Positions 55,528 to 64,000 of a stretch of DNA of 64,000 bases are shown piece by piece. A program made the position numbers and the translations under genes. The notes under the pieces were generated by a model that was not told the origin of the DNA, did no database searches, and worked only from the letters and a program-made list of their open reading frames with translations. Origin of the DNA: an uncultured Alphaproteobacteria bacterium (GTDB lineage Bacteria > Pseudomonadota > Alphaproteobacteria > HIMB59 > GCA-002718135); contig CACNLM010000007.1 of assembly GCA_902621305.1 (NCBI GenBank), forward strand, positions 19,900-83,899. The letters run 5' to 3'. Each line of letters starts with the position of its first letter. Position 1 is the stretch's first letter.

Positions 55528-56400
55528 TTATTTGTCTACAAGAGTCATTAAGGATGATGTATCAAACCTATTCCCACCATTTTTTTGAACTTCTTCATAA
55601 TATTTATCAACTATTTTTGTAACAGGAAGTATTGCGCCATTTTTGCTGGCCTCGTTAAAACATATTGATAAATCCTTACGCATCCAATCTACAGCAAAAC
55701 CATAATCAAACTTTCCATCAAGCATAGTTCTATATCTATTTTCCATCTGCCATGATTGAGCTGCTCCCTTGGATATAACGCTAAGAACTTTTTCCATATC
55801 TACATTGGATTTTTTTCCAAAAGCCATTGCTTCAGATAAGCCTTGGACTAATCCCGCAATACAAATTTGATTTATCATTTTAGCAATTTGACCAGAACCA
55901 GAAGGCCCTATAAGTTCAACGGCTTTACCATAAGATGTGAGAACTGGTTTTACAGTATTATAATCTTTTTCATCACCACCTATCATAATAGAAAGAACAC
56001 CATTTTCTGCACCTGCTTGACCGCCAGATACAGGAGCGTCAAGAAAACTCAATTTTATATTTTTAAGTTTTTGATAATAGTTTCTTGCTATCTCTGCAGA
56101 AGCTGTTGTGTGATCAACAATAATTGATCCCTCAGCTGCATTTGTAAGAATTCCACTTTCACCTTCCATTACTTCAATAATATCTTCATCACGTCCAACA
56201 CACATAAAAACAATTTCAGAATTTTGAGAAGCATCACCAGGAGTTTTAGCCATGCTGCCTTTGTACTCTTCTACCCATTTTTCTGCTTTAACAGTTGTTC
56301 TATTATATACAGTTACATTATAACCATTGTTTTGAAGATGGCCTGCCATTGGGTAACCCATTACTCCTAAGCCAATAAAAGAGACATTTTTAATACTCAT
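55528..56400 (-). CDS. Beta-hydroxyacid dehydrogenase (3-hydroxyisobutyrate / tartronate semialdehyde reductase type)
   Basis: The 290-residue NAD(P)-dependent enzyme has FIGLGVMGYPMAGHLQNNGY and the substrate-binding DAPVSGGQAGAENG. The catalytic lysine is K174 in GQIAKMINQ. The family acts on 3-hydroxyisobutyrate, tartronate semialdehyde or related acids, and the sequence alone does not choose. It overlaps the IMPase gene by 4 bp. Confidence 0.88.
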   Translation of the reverse strand: MSIKNVSFIGLGVMGYPMAGHLQNNGYNVTVYNRTTVKAEKWVEEYKGSMAKTPGDASQNSEIVFMCVGRDEDIIEVMEGESGILTNAAEGSIIVDHTTASAEIARNYYQKLKNIKLSFLDAPVSGGQAGAENGVLSIMIGGDEKDYNTVKPVLTSYGKAVELIGPSGSGQIAKMINQICIAGLVQGLSEAMAFGKKSNVDMEKVLSVISKGAAQSWQMENRYRTMLDGKFDYGFAVDWMRKDLSICFNEASKNGAILPVTKIVDKYYEEVQKNGGNRFDTSSLMTLVDK

Positions 56401-57203
56401 GAATATTCTCCTAATTTTTCTAAAATTTTAAAATTCAAATCTTCTGAATTACTGACAATTAAATTCTTATTCTTTTTTGTAAAGTCATATTTATTTTTAT
56501 CAAAATCAATGTCAGAACCTCCTGCTTCTCTGACAAAAAGAATACCTGGAATATGATCCCATGGAGATAATTTTGATAAAATAGCAAAATTTCTAATGCC
56601 AATACCTATATCTATATATTCAAAACCAATGCATCTATAAGAGTTAACTTCTTTAAATATGTTTTTAAATATTTTTAACTTATCTTTAAATCCTGGTTCC
56701 CAATACTTTGTACTTATCGATCCTATAGTTTCTTCAATTATATTTACCTCTTTTGTGATAATTTTATTATTATTGATAAAAGCACCTTCATTTACAATTG
56801 CTGAACACATAATTTTATCTAATGGTTTATATATCCAAGATCGTAAAATTTTTTCTTTAAATGTTAAGGCTATCATAATTGCAAATTTATCTCTACCATT
56901 AGCAAAATTTGTTGTTCCATCTATTGGATCAACAGTCCAACAATATGCATCTTCATTATAAAAATTTAATATATTTTCATTTCTAGAATATTCCTCTTCA
57001 CCTATAAAATTTGAAGTTGGTAAAATTTTTAACAAATTTTTTTTTAATTCTTTTTCTGCTTCGATATCAGCTGCTGTTACTAAATCAGATCCATTTTTAT
57101 AATTAATGTCATCGTCTGATAAATTTTTAAATTTTGGTAAGATAATATTTCGACTTACGTTAAAACAAATGTCCTCTATGTCCTCTTGCTTTATATTATC
57201 CAT
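56397..57203 (-). CDS. Inositol-monophosphatase-family phosphatase
   Basis: The 268-residue protein has the Mg-binding motifs GEEEYS and DPIDGTTNFANG. The second motif SPWDHIPGILFVREAGG is also present. The family includes inositol monophosphatase (SuhB), histidinol phosphatase (HisN) and CysQ. HisN is plausible in a streamlined genome, but I cannot decide. It overlaps the aminotransferase gene by 8 bp. Confidence 0.85.
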   Translation of the reverse strand: MDNIKQEDIEDICFNVSRNIILPKFKNLSDDDINYKNGSDLVTAADIEAEKELKKNLLKILPTSNFIGEEEYSRNENILNFYNEDAYCWTVDPIDGTTNFANGRDKFAIMIALTFKEKILRSWIYKPLDKIMCSAIVNEGAFINNNKIITKEVNIIEETIGSISTKYWEPGFKDKLKIFKNIFKEVNSYRCIGFEYIDIGIGIRNFAILSKLSPWDHIPGILFVREAGGSDIDFDKNKYDFTKKNKNLIVSNSEDLNFKILEKLGEYS

Positions 57204-58041
57204 TTACACATGCTTCAGTATACATTTCTGCTAGTTTCAATGTGATATTGCCAATTTTACCATTATTAATTTTTTTATTATCAATTTTTAAAATAGGAGT
57301 AATAAAACTTCCAGAACTTGTTAAGAAAACTTCATCAGCATTAATTAATTGCTTTTGAGTAAATTGTTTTTCTATTAGTTTAAGTTTAGTTTTTTTTATA
57401 ATTTTTAAAAGAGATGTTCTAGTTACTCCTTTTAAAATATCAGAATTAGCTGGATGAGTTATTAAATTATTTCTTTTTATAATCCAAATATTAGAAGATG
57501 TACCCTCAGTTACTTTTCCATTTTGTATTAAAATTGCCTCATAAGCATTTTTCTTTTTGGCCATATTTGCTGCTATAATATTTGGAAGTAAATTTACTGT
57601 TTTGATATCACGTCTTTTCCATCGAAGATCTTGGAATGTAATTGTATTTACTCCTACAAATTTTTTTCCAGGTAAATTAAAACTTTTATTTCTTGTGTAT
57701 ACTATCAAAGTCGGGGTTAAATTTTTTTGATATTTGTGTTCTCTAAATTGAATACCTCTTGTAATTTGTAAATAAATTATACCATTCCTTGTTTTATTTT
57801 TCTTTATTAGATTGAGAAAAATATTATTTAAGTTTTTTTTATTGATTGTAAATTTAATTTCTAATTCACGAAGAGAATATTTTAATCTCTTAAGATGAAA
57901 ATCTAAATCAATTAAATTTTTATTTAAAACTGCGATAACTTCATAAACACTATCTGCAAATTGTAATCCTCTATCCTCTATATGAATTTTTGCTGATTTA
58001 AAATTTACAAATTTGTTATTTATATATGCAAAATTTGGCAT
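57196..58041 (-). CDS. dat: D-amino acid aminotransferase (class IV, Dat-like)
   Basis: The 281-residue PLP enzyme has EDRGLQFADSVYEVIAV near residue 22, as in D-alanine aminotransferases. The PLP lysine is K147 in RRDIKTVNLLPN, and VTEGTSSNIWII follows. The D-amino acid type is favoured over branched-chain aminotransferase and aminodeoxychorismate lyase. In alphaproteobacteria a dat gene near trkA and ntrX is common. It lies 4 bp from trkA. Confidence 0.88.
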   Translation of the reverse strand: MPNFAYINNKFVNFKSAKIHIEDRGLQFADSVYEVIAVLNKNLIDLDFHLKRLKYSLRELEIKFTINKKNLNNIFLNLIKKNKTRNGIIYLQITRGIQFREHKYQKNLTPTLIVYTRNKSFNLPGKKFVGVNTITFQDLRWKRRDIKTVNLLPNIIAANMAKKKNAYEAILIQNGKVTEGTSSNIWIIKRNNLITHPANSDILKGVTRTSLLKIIKKTKLKLIEKQFTQKQLINADEVFLTSSGSFITPILKIDNKKINNGKIGNITLKLAEMYTEACVNG

Positions 58042-58045
58042 TAAA

Positions 58046-59410
58046 TTAAACTTTAGATAAAAGTTTTTCTAGTTTTTTTATGCAGTTTGTTTCAGCAAAA
58101 AAAACGACATCATCATTTTCTTTAAATACAGTTTGACTATTAGGAATTATAATTTTTTTATCCCTTACTATGGAGCCAATACGTATACCTTTTGGCAATT
58201 CTAACTCTTTTAGATTTTTATTACAAAGAAATGATTCTGACTGAATATCTGCCTCTATTACTTCTCCAAAACCCTCACCTATAGAATAATCGTTTCGTAT
58301 TTTTACGCCTCTTACCTTTTCTAAAATTTTAGAAATTGTTATTATTTTTGGATCTATGGTCATATCAACACCTATATTAGATAATAAAGATGAATAATTG
58401 CTATTATTAATCAAAGTTATTGATGTGTTGGACCCTGCTCTTTTAGCTAATAAAGATGAAAGTATATTAACTTCATCGTCTTCCGTAATTGATATACAGT
58501 AACCGGAGTCTGATATGTTTACCTCTTCAAGTATTTGATTGTCTAAGCCATCTCCACATGTGACTGTGATATTTTCTAAATTTGATGCAAGAAATTCTGC
58601 TCGTTCTTTATTAGCTTCAATAAGTTCAGTTTTTATATATGTGTCAGAATTTTCAATTAGCTGAGCAAGTGAAAATCCTATATTTCCACCACCTATAATT
58701 ACGGCTTTTTTTGCCTGTAATTCTTGATGGCCAAATTCAGATAATACATCTGTCAAATTATCAGTTTCCACAACTAGAAAAATTGTGTCTTTTTTTTCAA
58801 TTTTAGTTGAAGAATTTACTGTAAATTTTTGATCTCCTCTAAATATAAACATTATGTTAGCAAGATAGTCTGGAAATTTTTCTGATAATTCTCTGACAGA
58901 CAGACCTGAATGTAAAAAATTATCTTCACATTTTAGACCAATTAATTTTAATTTTTTGTCTGATAATTCAACCATGTCTATTGTACCAGGTGAAATTAAT
59001 CTTCTAAATATACCCTTGGCAACTTCTTGTTCGGGAGAAATAATTGCATCTATTGGGAAATTGTCATCATTATATAAATTTTTCCAATCAGTTTTTAAAT
59101 AATCTTGTTGTCTTATTCTTGCAATTTTCTTTTTAATTTTGAATAAAGAATGGCCAATTTGGCAAGTAACCATATTAGTTTCATCACTCTTCGTAACTGC
59201 AATTAGTATTTCGCAGTCATTAGCACCAGCGCTCTCTAAAACTGATGGCATACTAGGAATGCCATTAATTGTTTTGACATCCAACGTTTCAGATACTTTA
59301 TTTAATCTATTTTCATCTTCATCAATAACTGTAACTTCAAAATTTTCACGTGATAGTTTATCAGCTATGCTATATCCAACATCTCCAGCACCACAAATAA
59401 TTGTTTTCAT
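58046..59410 (-). CDS. trkA: Trk system potassium uptake regulatory protein TrkA
   Basis: TrkA is the NAD(H)/nucleotide-sensing ring on the cytoplasmic face of the TrkH K+ channel. The 454-residue protein contains two RCK units. The first has ICGAGDVGYSIADKL at residue 4, and the second has IIGGGNIGFSLAQLI near 226. Each is followed by a TrkA-C subdomain. The neighbouring ntrX is the standard partner. No trkH is seen in this window. Confidence 0.96.
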   Translation of the reverse strand: MKTIICGAGDVGYSIADKLSRENFEVTVIDEDENRLNKVSETLDVKTINGIPSMPSVLESAGANDCEILIAVTKSDETNMVTCQIGHSLFKIKKKIARIRQQDYLKTDWKNLYNDDNFPIDAIISPEQEVAKGIFRRLISPGTIDMVELSDKKLKLIGLKCEDNFLHSGLSVRELSEKFPDYLANIMFIFRGDQKFTVNSSTKIEKKDTIFLVVETDNLTDVLSEFGHQELQAKKAVIIGGGNIGFSLAQLIENSDTYIKTELIEANKERAEFLASNLENITVTCGDGLDNQILEEVNISDSGYCISITEDDEVNILSSLLAKRAGSNTSITLINNSNYSSLLSNIGVDMTIDPKIITISKILEKVRGVKIRNDYSIGEGFGEVIEADIQSESFLCNKNLKELELPKGIRIGSIVRDKKIIIPNSQTVFKENDDVVFFAETNCIKKLEKLLSKV

Positions 59411-59417
59411 TGATTAG

Positions 59418-60752
59418 TTATTCTACTTTAATATCTAGTGACTTAAATTTTCTATAAAGAGCAGTTCTTTCCATTCCTGTAAATTCAGAAACTTTAGTTA
59501 TATTACCATTAAATCTCTTAATTTGCGATATTAAATAATTTTTTTCAAACTCCGATCTTGCTTCTTTTAGAGACAAATCCAAAGAATTATTTGAAGAATT
59601 TGACGCAGTTTCATCGCCCATTTGTAGTGCCAAATCATCAACCTCTAATTCTTTTATATTTTTTTGATCTTGATTAAGTATTAGACTTTTCTCTACATAG
59701 TTAATTAGTTGAGATATATTTCCAGGCCAATCATACATTTGTAACTTAGTTAAGGCTTTAGAAGAAAATTTAAAATTTAAAATTCCTCCGCTTTTTTCAT
59801 TTAAATAAAAATCAAGAATAGGAAGAACATCATCTCTTCTATCAGAGAGAGATTTAAATTTGATAAGGTCTGTTGAAATTCTATCATATAATCTTTTAAT
59901 AAAATTACCTTTTTCAATTTCTATTTCTAATTTTTTTTCGGTAATTGTAATAATTTTATGATTTAATTCAATATCAAGATCTTCAAAAAATTTTTTGTTT
60001 TCTAGAAAATTTAAAAGTTTCTTTTGATAAATATTTGGTAATGTTTCAATATTTAACAGTATTAATGTGTTATTATTTGATCTATAAAAAATATTTTCAT
60101 TAATTGCTTCTTTATTTTCCACAAACATATTATCCAATGCTTCATTTGTGAGTTTTTTAAAATCAATTGATATAGGAAGTTTATCTCTATATTGTGAGTT
60201 TTGATGTATTAAATTTGTAAAGTGTTTTTTTCCCGTTCCAAATGGTCCTTCAATTAATAGTCTAGAGTTACTTGAAATCTGTTCATTTAAAAGTTTATTA
60301 ATTTTTTTAATAAATTCTGAATTTCCTATCAATGGTGTTGTTTTAATTAAAGTATCTTTTAAATTTTTATTTTCACTCAATAATGATGAACTTTCTATTG
60401 CTCTCTTAGTAAGAATAATTAATTTATCACTGTTGAATGGCTTTTCTAAAAAATCATAAGCTCCATTTTTTATAGATTTCACTGCAAGATCAACAGTTCC
60501 ATGACCACTAATAATAATAATTGGAATATTGCTATTAATAGATTTGAATTCTTTTAAAATTTCTATACCATCTAATTTACTGTTAGATAACCATACATCT
60601 AAAATAACTAAATCGGGTTTAATTTCATTAAATTTACTAATTGCTTCTTCGGAATTAAGAGCAAATGCAGTATTATAGCTTTCATCTTTTAAAATTTCAG
60701 AAATAAGAAAACAAATATCCTTTTCATCATCTATAATTAAAACTTTATGCAT
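59418..60752 (-). CDS. ntrX: Response regulator NtrX with degenerate AAA+ domain
   Basis: The ATG at 60752 is chosen because MHKVLIIDDEKD starts the receiver domain; a start at 60806 would only read ntrY in another frame. D52 is the phosphoacceptor with D8, D9 and K104. The AAA+ region keeps a Walker A (GPFGTGKKHF, 169-178) but has no GAFTGA loop. The Walker B acids are replaced (TLILLNIETLP instead of TLFLDEIGDLP). A Fis-type helix-turn-helix ends the protein. It probably acts as a DNA-binding regulator without sigma-54 remodelling. It overlaps ntrY by 8 bp. Confidence 0.92.
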   Translation of the reverse strand: MHKVLIIDDEKDICFLISEILKDESYNTAFALNSEEAISKFNEIKPDLVILDVWLSNSKLDGIEILKEFKSINSNIPIIIISGHGTVDLAVKSIKNGAYDFLEKPFNSDKLIILTKRAIESSSLLSENKNLKDTLIKTTPLIGNSEFIKKINKLLNEQISSNSRLLIEGPFGTGKKHFTNLIHQNSQYRDKLPISIDFKKLTNEALDNMFVENKEAINENIFYRSNNNTLILLNIETLPNIYQKKLLNFLENKKFFEDLDIELNHKIITITEKKLEIEIEKGNFIKRLYDRISTDLIKFKSLSDRRDDVLPILDFYLNEKSGGILNFKFSSKALTKLQMYDWPGNISQLINYVEKSLILNQDQKNIKELEVDDLALQMGDETASNSSNNSLDLSLKEARSEFEKNYLISQIKRFNGNITKVSEFTGMERTALYRKFKSLDIKVE

Positions 60753-62889
60753 TGTATTCAAAATTAATAAGTGATTTTGTGCCTGCCATATTTTTATTTT
60801 TCTCAATTTTTATTTTACCACCATGATCTTCAATAATTCTTTTTACTATAGATAATCCAAGACCAGTTCCTTTTGTTTTAGTTGTAAAATAAGGCTCAAA
60901 TATTTTACTCAACATTTTTTCATCAATTCCCACACCATTATCTTTTATTTCAATTTTTATATTTTTAGCATCAGTGGTTATTAATACTTCAACTACAGGG
61001 TTTGGTATTTTTTCCACAGCTTCAATAGCATTTTTAATTAAGTTATTAAAACATCTTGAAATTTGAAGAGTGTCAAAGTGAAAATAAATATCATTTTCAG
61101 GTTTAATTAAATTAAGCTTTATATCCTTCCTTGTATTAAAGTATAAAAGGTATGCTTCTTCTAAACATTTTGATAGGTTATCAAGCTTAATTTCTGCTTC
61201 AGGCATTCTCGCAAAAGATGAAAATTCATCTACTAACTTTCCAATATCATCTACTTGCCTTGATATTGTTTTAGTTAAAAGTGAAATATCCTCCTTATCT
61301 GTTTTTGTATCTAAAAATTTCTTTTCTATTCTTTCAGCAGAAAGTTTAATCGGGGTGAGAGGATTTTTAACTTCATGTGCTATCTTTCTTGCTATATCAG
61401 ACCAAGCAGCATGTTTTTCTGCTAAAATTAAAGATGTAGCATCATCTAGAGCAACGACATATCCCTCAATTTTATTATCATTAATCTCTTTAATGACTCT
61501 AATATTAAAATTTCTCTGATCATCATATAATGTAAAATCGTATTGAAAATTTAATAATACTTTTTTTGAGTTTTCAAAATTCTCGAATATCTTTTTCCAC
61601 TCAGGGAAATAAGATAGAAAATTATCATTTATTTTAAAAGTTTTAGTGCTTCTAAATAGTTTTGTTAAAGTTTTATTGTATAATAAAATATTAAAATTTT
61701 TATCTAGAGAAATTACACCTATTGTTAATAAGCTTAAGATCGCCTCTATAAATATTCTTTTTTCTTCATCTTCTTGACTTTTTGATATTAACTCATTTTG
61801 TTTATTCTCAATTTCAGAAATCATTTTATTATAAGATGATAGTAATACTTTTATCTCTTGAAATTGATCTGCCTCACTAACTTTAGCATCAAAATTCCCT
61901 TCTGATATCTTATTTGCTGATTTAATTAAGTTTGTAATTGGCTTACTAAGATTACTAGCTAGATTAAATCCAATCAAAATTGCTACTAATATAAAACAAA
62001 TGGAGAAAAGAACAAATATCATTGAATAAGTTATTTGAATTCCTGAACTTTCCTCTTCTTTCATAGTATAAATTTCAAATGCCTCTTTTGTAGCACTAAT
62101 ATGATCCCAGATATTAGTATTTAGATTTCTATTAACCTGCATGTAAACATCATTTAAAAAATTTATTTTTTTATACGCAGTAATGGAATTTTTATCTAAT
62201 TGAAAAATATATACTCGGTTTTGGTTAACAATCTTAAATACGTCATTTGATGGAATTGAAAAATTTTTATTATCAGGATCTTTTAGACTTAAAAAAATAT
62301 TACCTTCATTATTAAATATATAAATACTAGATATTGTTCTCAAATTAATAAATTCACTTAAAGCTGTTCTGATCGATTGAATATTAACCTCATTATTTTG
62401 AGAAACTTTTAATATCTCTCTCATAATTAATTGAGTATCAGACACAATTTCTGCCTGTATTTCATTTTCATAGTTTCTAGCTACAATATTAGAATTTACA
62501 ACTGCATCCCTTACAGCATCTCCATACCAAGTTCTTAATTCTAAATTAAAGAATAATGATGTTATTATTACTAAACCAATGGCTGGTCCTAAAGCCATTG
62601 CAGCAAATAAATTTACAAATTTTATATATAATCGAGATTCATCATAACTTTTTCTTCTTCTCACTAAAATCAGAACAATTTGTCTAATAATTATGGATAT
62701 CAATAAAATGACAAAAATAACATCTGCCAATAAAAAAAATTGTAGTCTTCTTGGATCTTTTACTAGATCGTTATTTGGAAGCAATAAGTAGAATGTGATC
62801 GAAAAACTCAATATGATTAAAAAAATTAAAAAATAAAAAGATAATCTTGAAAGATGAATAGATTTAAGTAATTTTGATAGGTTAAACAC
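60745..62889 (-). CDS. ntrY: Sensor histidine kinase NtrY
   Basis: The 714-residue kinase has four membrane segments. Three are in the first ~115 residues and one near 285-305 after a periplasmic sensor. HAMP (about 310-360), PAS and HisKA follow, with the phospho-histidine in ARKIAHEVKNPLTP (about residue 505). The ATPase boxes are NNLIKNAIEAVE, DNGVGIDEKML and TGLGLSIVKRI. It responds to nitrogen or redox state in other bacteria. The usual upstream ntrBC genes are absent; ispDF lies divergently 59 bp away. Confidence 0.95.
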   Translation of the reverse strand: MFNLSKLLKSIHLSRLSFYFLIFLIILSFSITFYLLLPNNDLVKDPRRLQFFLLADVIFVILLISIIIRQIVLILVRRRKSYDESRLYIKFVNLFAAMALGPAIGLVIITSLFFNLELRTWYGDAVRDAVVNSNIVARNYENEIQAEIVSDTQLIMREILKVSQNNEVNIQSIRTALSEFINLRTISSIYIFNNEGNIFLSLKDPDNKNFSIPSNDVFKIVNQNRVYIFQLDKNSITAYKKINFLNDVYMQVNRNLNTNIWDHISATKEAFEIYTMKEEESSGIQITYSMIFVLFSICFILVAILIGFNLASNLSKPITNLIKSANKISEGNFDAKVSEADQFQEIKVLLSSYNKMISEIENKQNELISKSQEDEEKRIFIEAILSLLTIGVISLDKNFNILLYNKTLTKLFRSTKTFKINDNFLSYFPEWKKIFENFENSKKVLLNFQYDFTLYDDQRNFNIRVIKEINDNKIEGYVVALDDATSLILAEKHAAWSDIARKIAHEVKNPLTPIKLSAERIEKKFLDTKTDKEDISLLTKTISRQVDDIGKLVDEFSSFARMPEAEIKLDNLSKCLEEAYLLYFNTRKDIKLNLIKPENDIYFHFDTLQISRCFNNLIKNAIEAVEKIPNPVVEVLITTDAKNIKIEIKDNGVGIDEKMLSKIFEPYFTTKTKGTGLGLSIVKRIIEDHGGKIKIEKNKNMAGTKSLINFEYNA

Positions 62890-62948
62890 TGTATGCTTTA
62901 GTTAGTTTTTAAATAATGATAGTAAAACAGTATACTATATAAATTAAA

Positions 62949-64000
62949 ATGATAAAAAATGCACTTGTAATTCTAGCTGGAGGAAAAGGAAAGAGATTTG
63001 GTCAAAAAATTCCTAAACAATTCTTTAATATTAATAATACTAATATTTTAAATTTTTTTATAAATAACTTAGACCAGAGCAATTTTGAAATTATAAATAT
63101 TTCAATAGATAATAAATTTATAAAAAAATATATTGACACAAAAAAAATTTCAAAAAAAATAAAAATTATTTATTCCAAACCAGGCAAAACAAGACAAATT
63201 TCATCTCTTAATGCATTAAAAAATTTAAAAAAATATAATGTAGAAAATGTATTAATTCATGATGCAGCGCGTCCATTATGCAGTAATAAATTAATAAAAA
63301 AAATTATTTTAAAATTAAAAAAAGTTAATAACGCAATACCTTATGTAGAATATAATGATAAACAAATAACAAAAAATAATAAAATTGAAACAAAAGTTAT
63401 AAATATACAAACTCCACAAGGTTTTGATTATAAATTAATAATGAAAGAACATTTAAAATATTCAAAATACAATTTTAATGATGATTCGGGTTTATTACAG
63501 AAATCAAATATTAAAATTCATTTTATTAAAGGTGAAAAAAATAATATCAAAATAACTTATCCAGATGATATAGAATTATTTAATTTATACAAAAAACCAA
63601 TAATTAAATTTGGAATTGGGTATGATATTCATCAAATTGATAAAACTACAAAAACAGGTCTTGTATTAGGTGGAGTAAAAATACCTTATTCAAAATTAAT
63701 TGGACATTCAGATGCAGATGTAGTCCTTCATTCAATATGTGATAGTATTTTTGGAGCTCTTTCAATGCGAGATATTGGTTATCATTTTCCTAATACAAAT
63801 AAAAAATGGAAAAATGCTAACTCAAAAATATTTATTGAATATTGTAATGATTTATTATTTAAGAAAGGTTTTAAAATTGTACAATTAGATATAAATATTA
63901 TTGCCGAAAGGCCTAAAATAAATAAATATGTTTTAAAAATGAAATATAAATTATCAAATTTATTAAAAGTTGATTCTAATTTAATCGCAATAAAAGCAAC
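62949..64000 (+). CDS. ispDF: Bifunctional IspD/IspF isoprenoid enzyme, 3' end outside the window
   Basis: IspD couples CTP to methylerythritol phosphate and IspF forms the cyclic diphosphate in the MEP pathway. The frame starts at ATG 62949 and is open to the window end (350 codons). The IspD half has ILAGGKGKRFGQKIPKQF and VLIHDAARPL. The IspF half begins near residue 219 with FGIGYDIHQID, where D and H are metal ligands. GHSDADVVLHSICDSIFGA and the start of the C-terminal part follow. The fusion is typical of Alphaproteobacteria. Confidence 0.95.
   Translation, partial: MIKNALVILAGGKGKRFGQKIPKQFFNINNTNILNFFINNLDQSNFEIINISIDNKFIKKYIDTKKISKKIKIIYSKPGKTRQISSLNALKNLKKYNVENVLIHDAARPLCSNKLIKKIILKLKKVNNAIPYVEYNDKQITKNNKIETKVINIQTPQGFDYKLIMKEHLKYSKYNFNDDSGLLQKSNIKIHFIKGEKNNIKITYPDDIELFNLYKKPIIKFGIGYDIHQIDKTTKTGLVLGGVKIPYSKLIGHSDADVVLHSICDSIFGALSMRDIGYHFPNTNKKWKNANSKIFIEYCNDLLFKKGFKIVQLDINIIAERPKINKYVLKMKYKLSNLLKVDSNLIAIKA

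Noticed and set aside
60753..60806. Longer NtrX start at 60806
   Set aside because: The extra 18 residues are the ntrY coding region in another frame; the receiver domain starts at the ATG 60752.
1..64000. CRISPR arrays, intact insertion sequences, rRNA operons, tmRNA
   Set aside because: I saw no regularly spaced repeats, no transposase frames and no rRNA or tmRNA signatures.

Overview
The window looks like part of a streamlined, very AT-rich marine alphaproteobacterium. The evidence is low GC by eye, intergenic gaps of mostly 0-60 bp with many 1-26 bp gene overlaps, a proteorhodopsin, a K+-independent H+-pyrophosphatase, a TRAP transporter, and gene orders typical of Alphaproteobacteria (rplM-rpsI-argC, rpmF-plsX-ihfA-merR, spoT-acpS-lepB-rnc-era-recO-parC, ntrY-ntrX-trkA, gatC-gatA-gatB, pyrB-plsY-topA). 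A SAR11-like or HIMB59/AEGEAN-169-like lineage fits, but nothing here settles which.

Layout. 1-2.1 kb: end of an acetoacetyl-CoA synthetase and a quinone oxidoreductase, then tRNA-Glu. 2.2-7.4 kb (minus): rplM-rpsI-argC-small lipoprotein-hom-recJ. 7.5-8.3 kb: blue-tuned proteorhodopsin with its own terminator. 8.4-10.3 kb: rpmF-plsX-ihfA-merR without fabH. 10.4-11.3 kb: divergent cytochrome bc1 chaperone and BamE-like lipoprotein. 11.3-20.3 kb (minus): rpiB-glyA-nrdR-ribD-ribE-ribBX-ribH-nusB-thiL-hppA, a riboflavin/thiamine/one-carbon run ending in the H+-PPase. 20.3-27.4 kb: glutaryl-CoA dehydrogenase, a TakP-like TRAP transporter with an intrinsic terminator between dctP and dctQ and a 320-residue coiled-coil tail on DctM, and a convergent SABATH-type carboxyl methyltransferase. 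27.4-37.0 kb (minus): tRNA-Ser-dapA-smpB-rpoZ-spoT-acpS-lepB-rnc-era-recO-parC.

37.0-42.5 kb is the accessory part. HupE/UreJ-like and DUF4198-like genes have overlapping divergent start codons. They lie between an intact tRNA-Ser(GCU) and a degenerate copy of the first 42 nt of that tRNA, which looks like an integration or duplication scar. Beyond it are a frameshifted alkaline-phosphatase-superfamily gene, a GT-C-type membrane glycosyltransferase and a small membrane protein.

42.5-51.8 kb: gatCAB, then ruvX, a truncated tyrosine-recombinase arm domain preceded by iteron-like repeats, a pyrB with no ATG/GTG/TTG start, plsY, topA and a bleomycin-hydrolase-type peptidase. 51.8-53.1 kb: a desaturase and a small unknown gene. 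53.1-62.9 kb (minus): ntrY-ntrX-trkA-dat-IMPase-HIBADH-EamA-msrB-MFS, in which the NtrX AAA+ domain has lost its sigma-54 and ATPase motifs. 62.9-64 kb: the start of a fused ispDF.

The most unusual features are the tRNA-Ser scar, the integrase remnant abutting a start-less pyrB, the dctP/dctQ terminator with the DctM tail, the bacterial SABATH enzyme, and degenerate domains in RibBX and NtrX.
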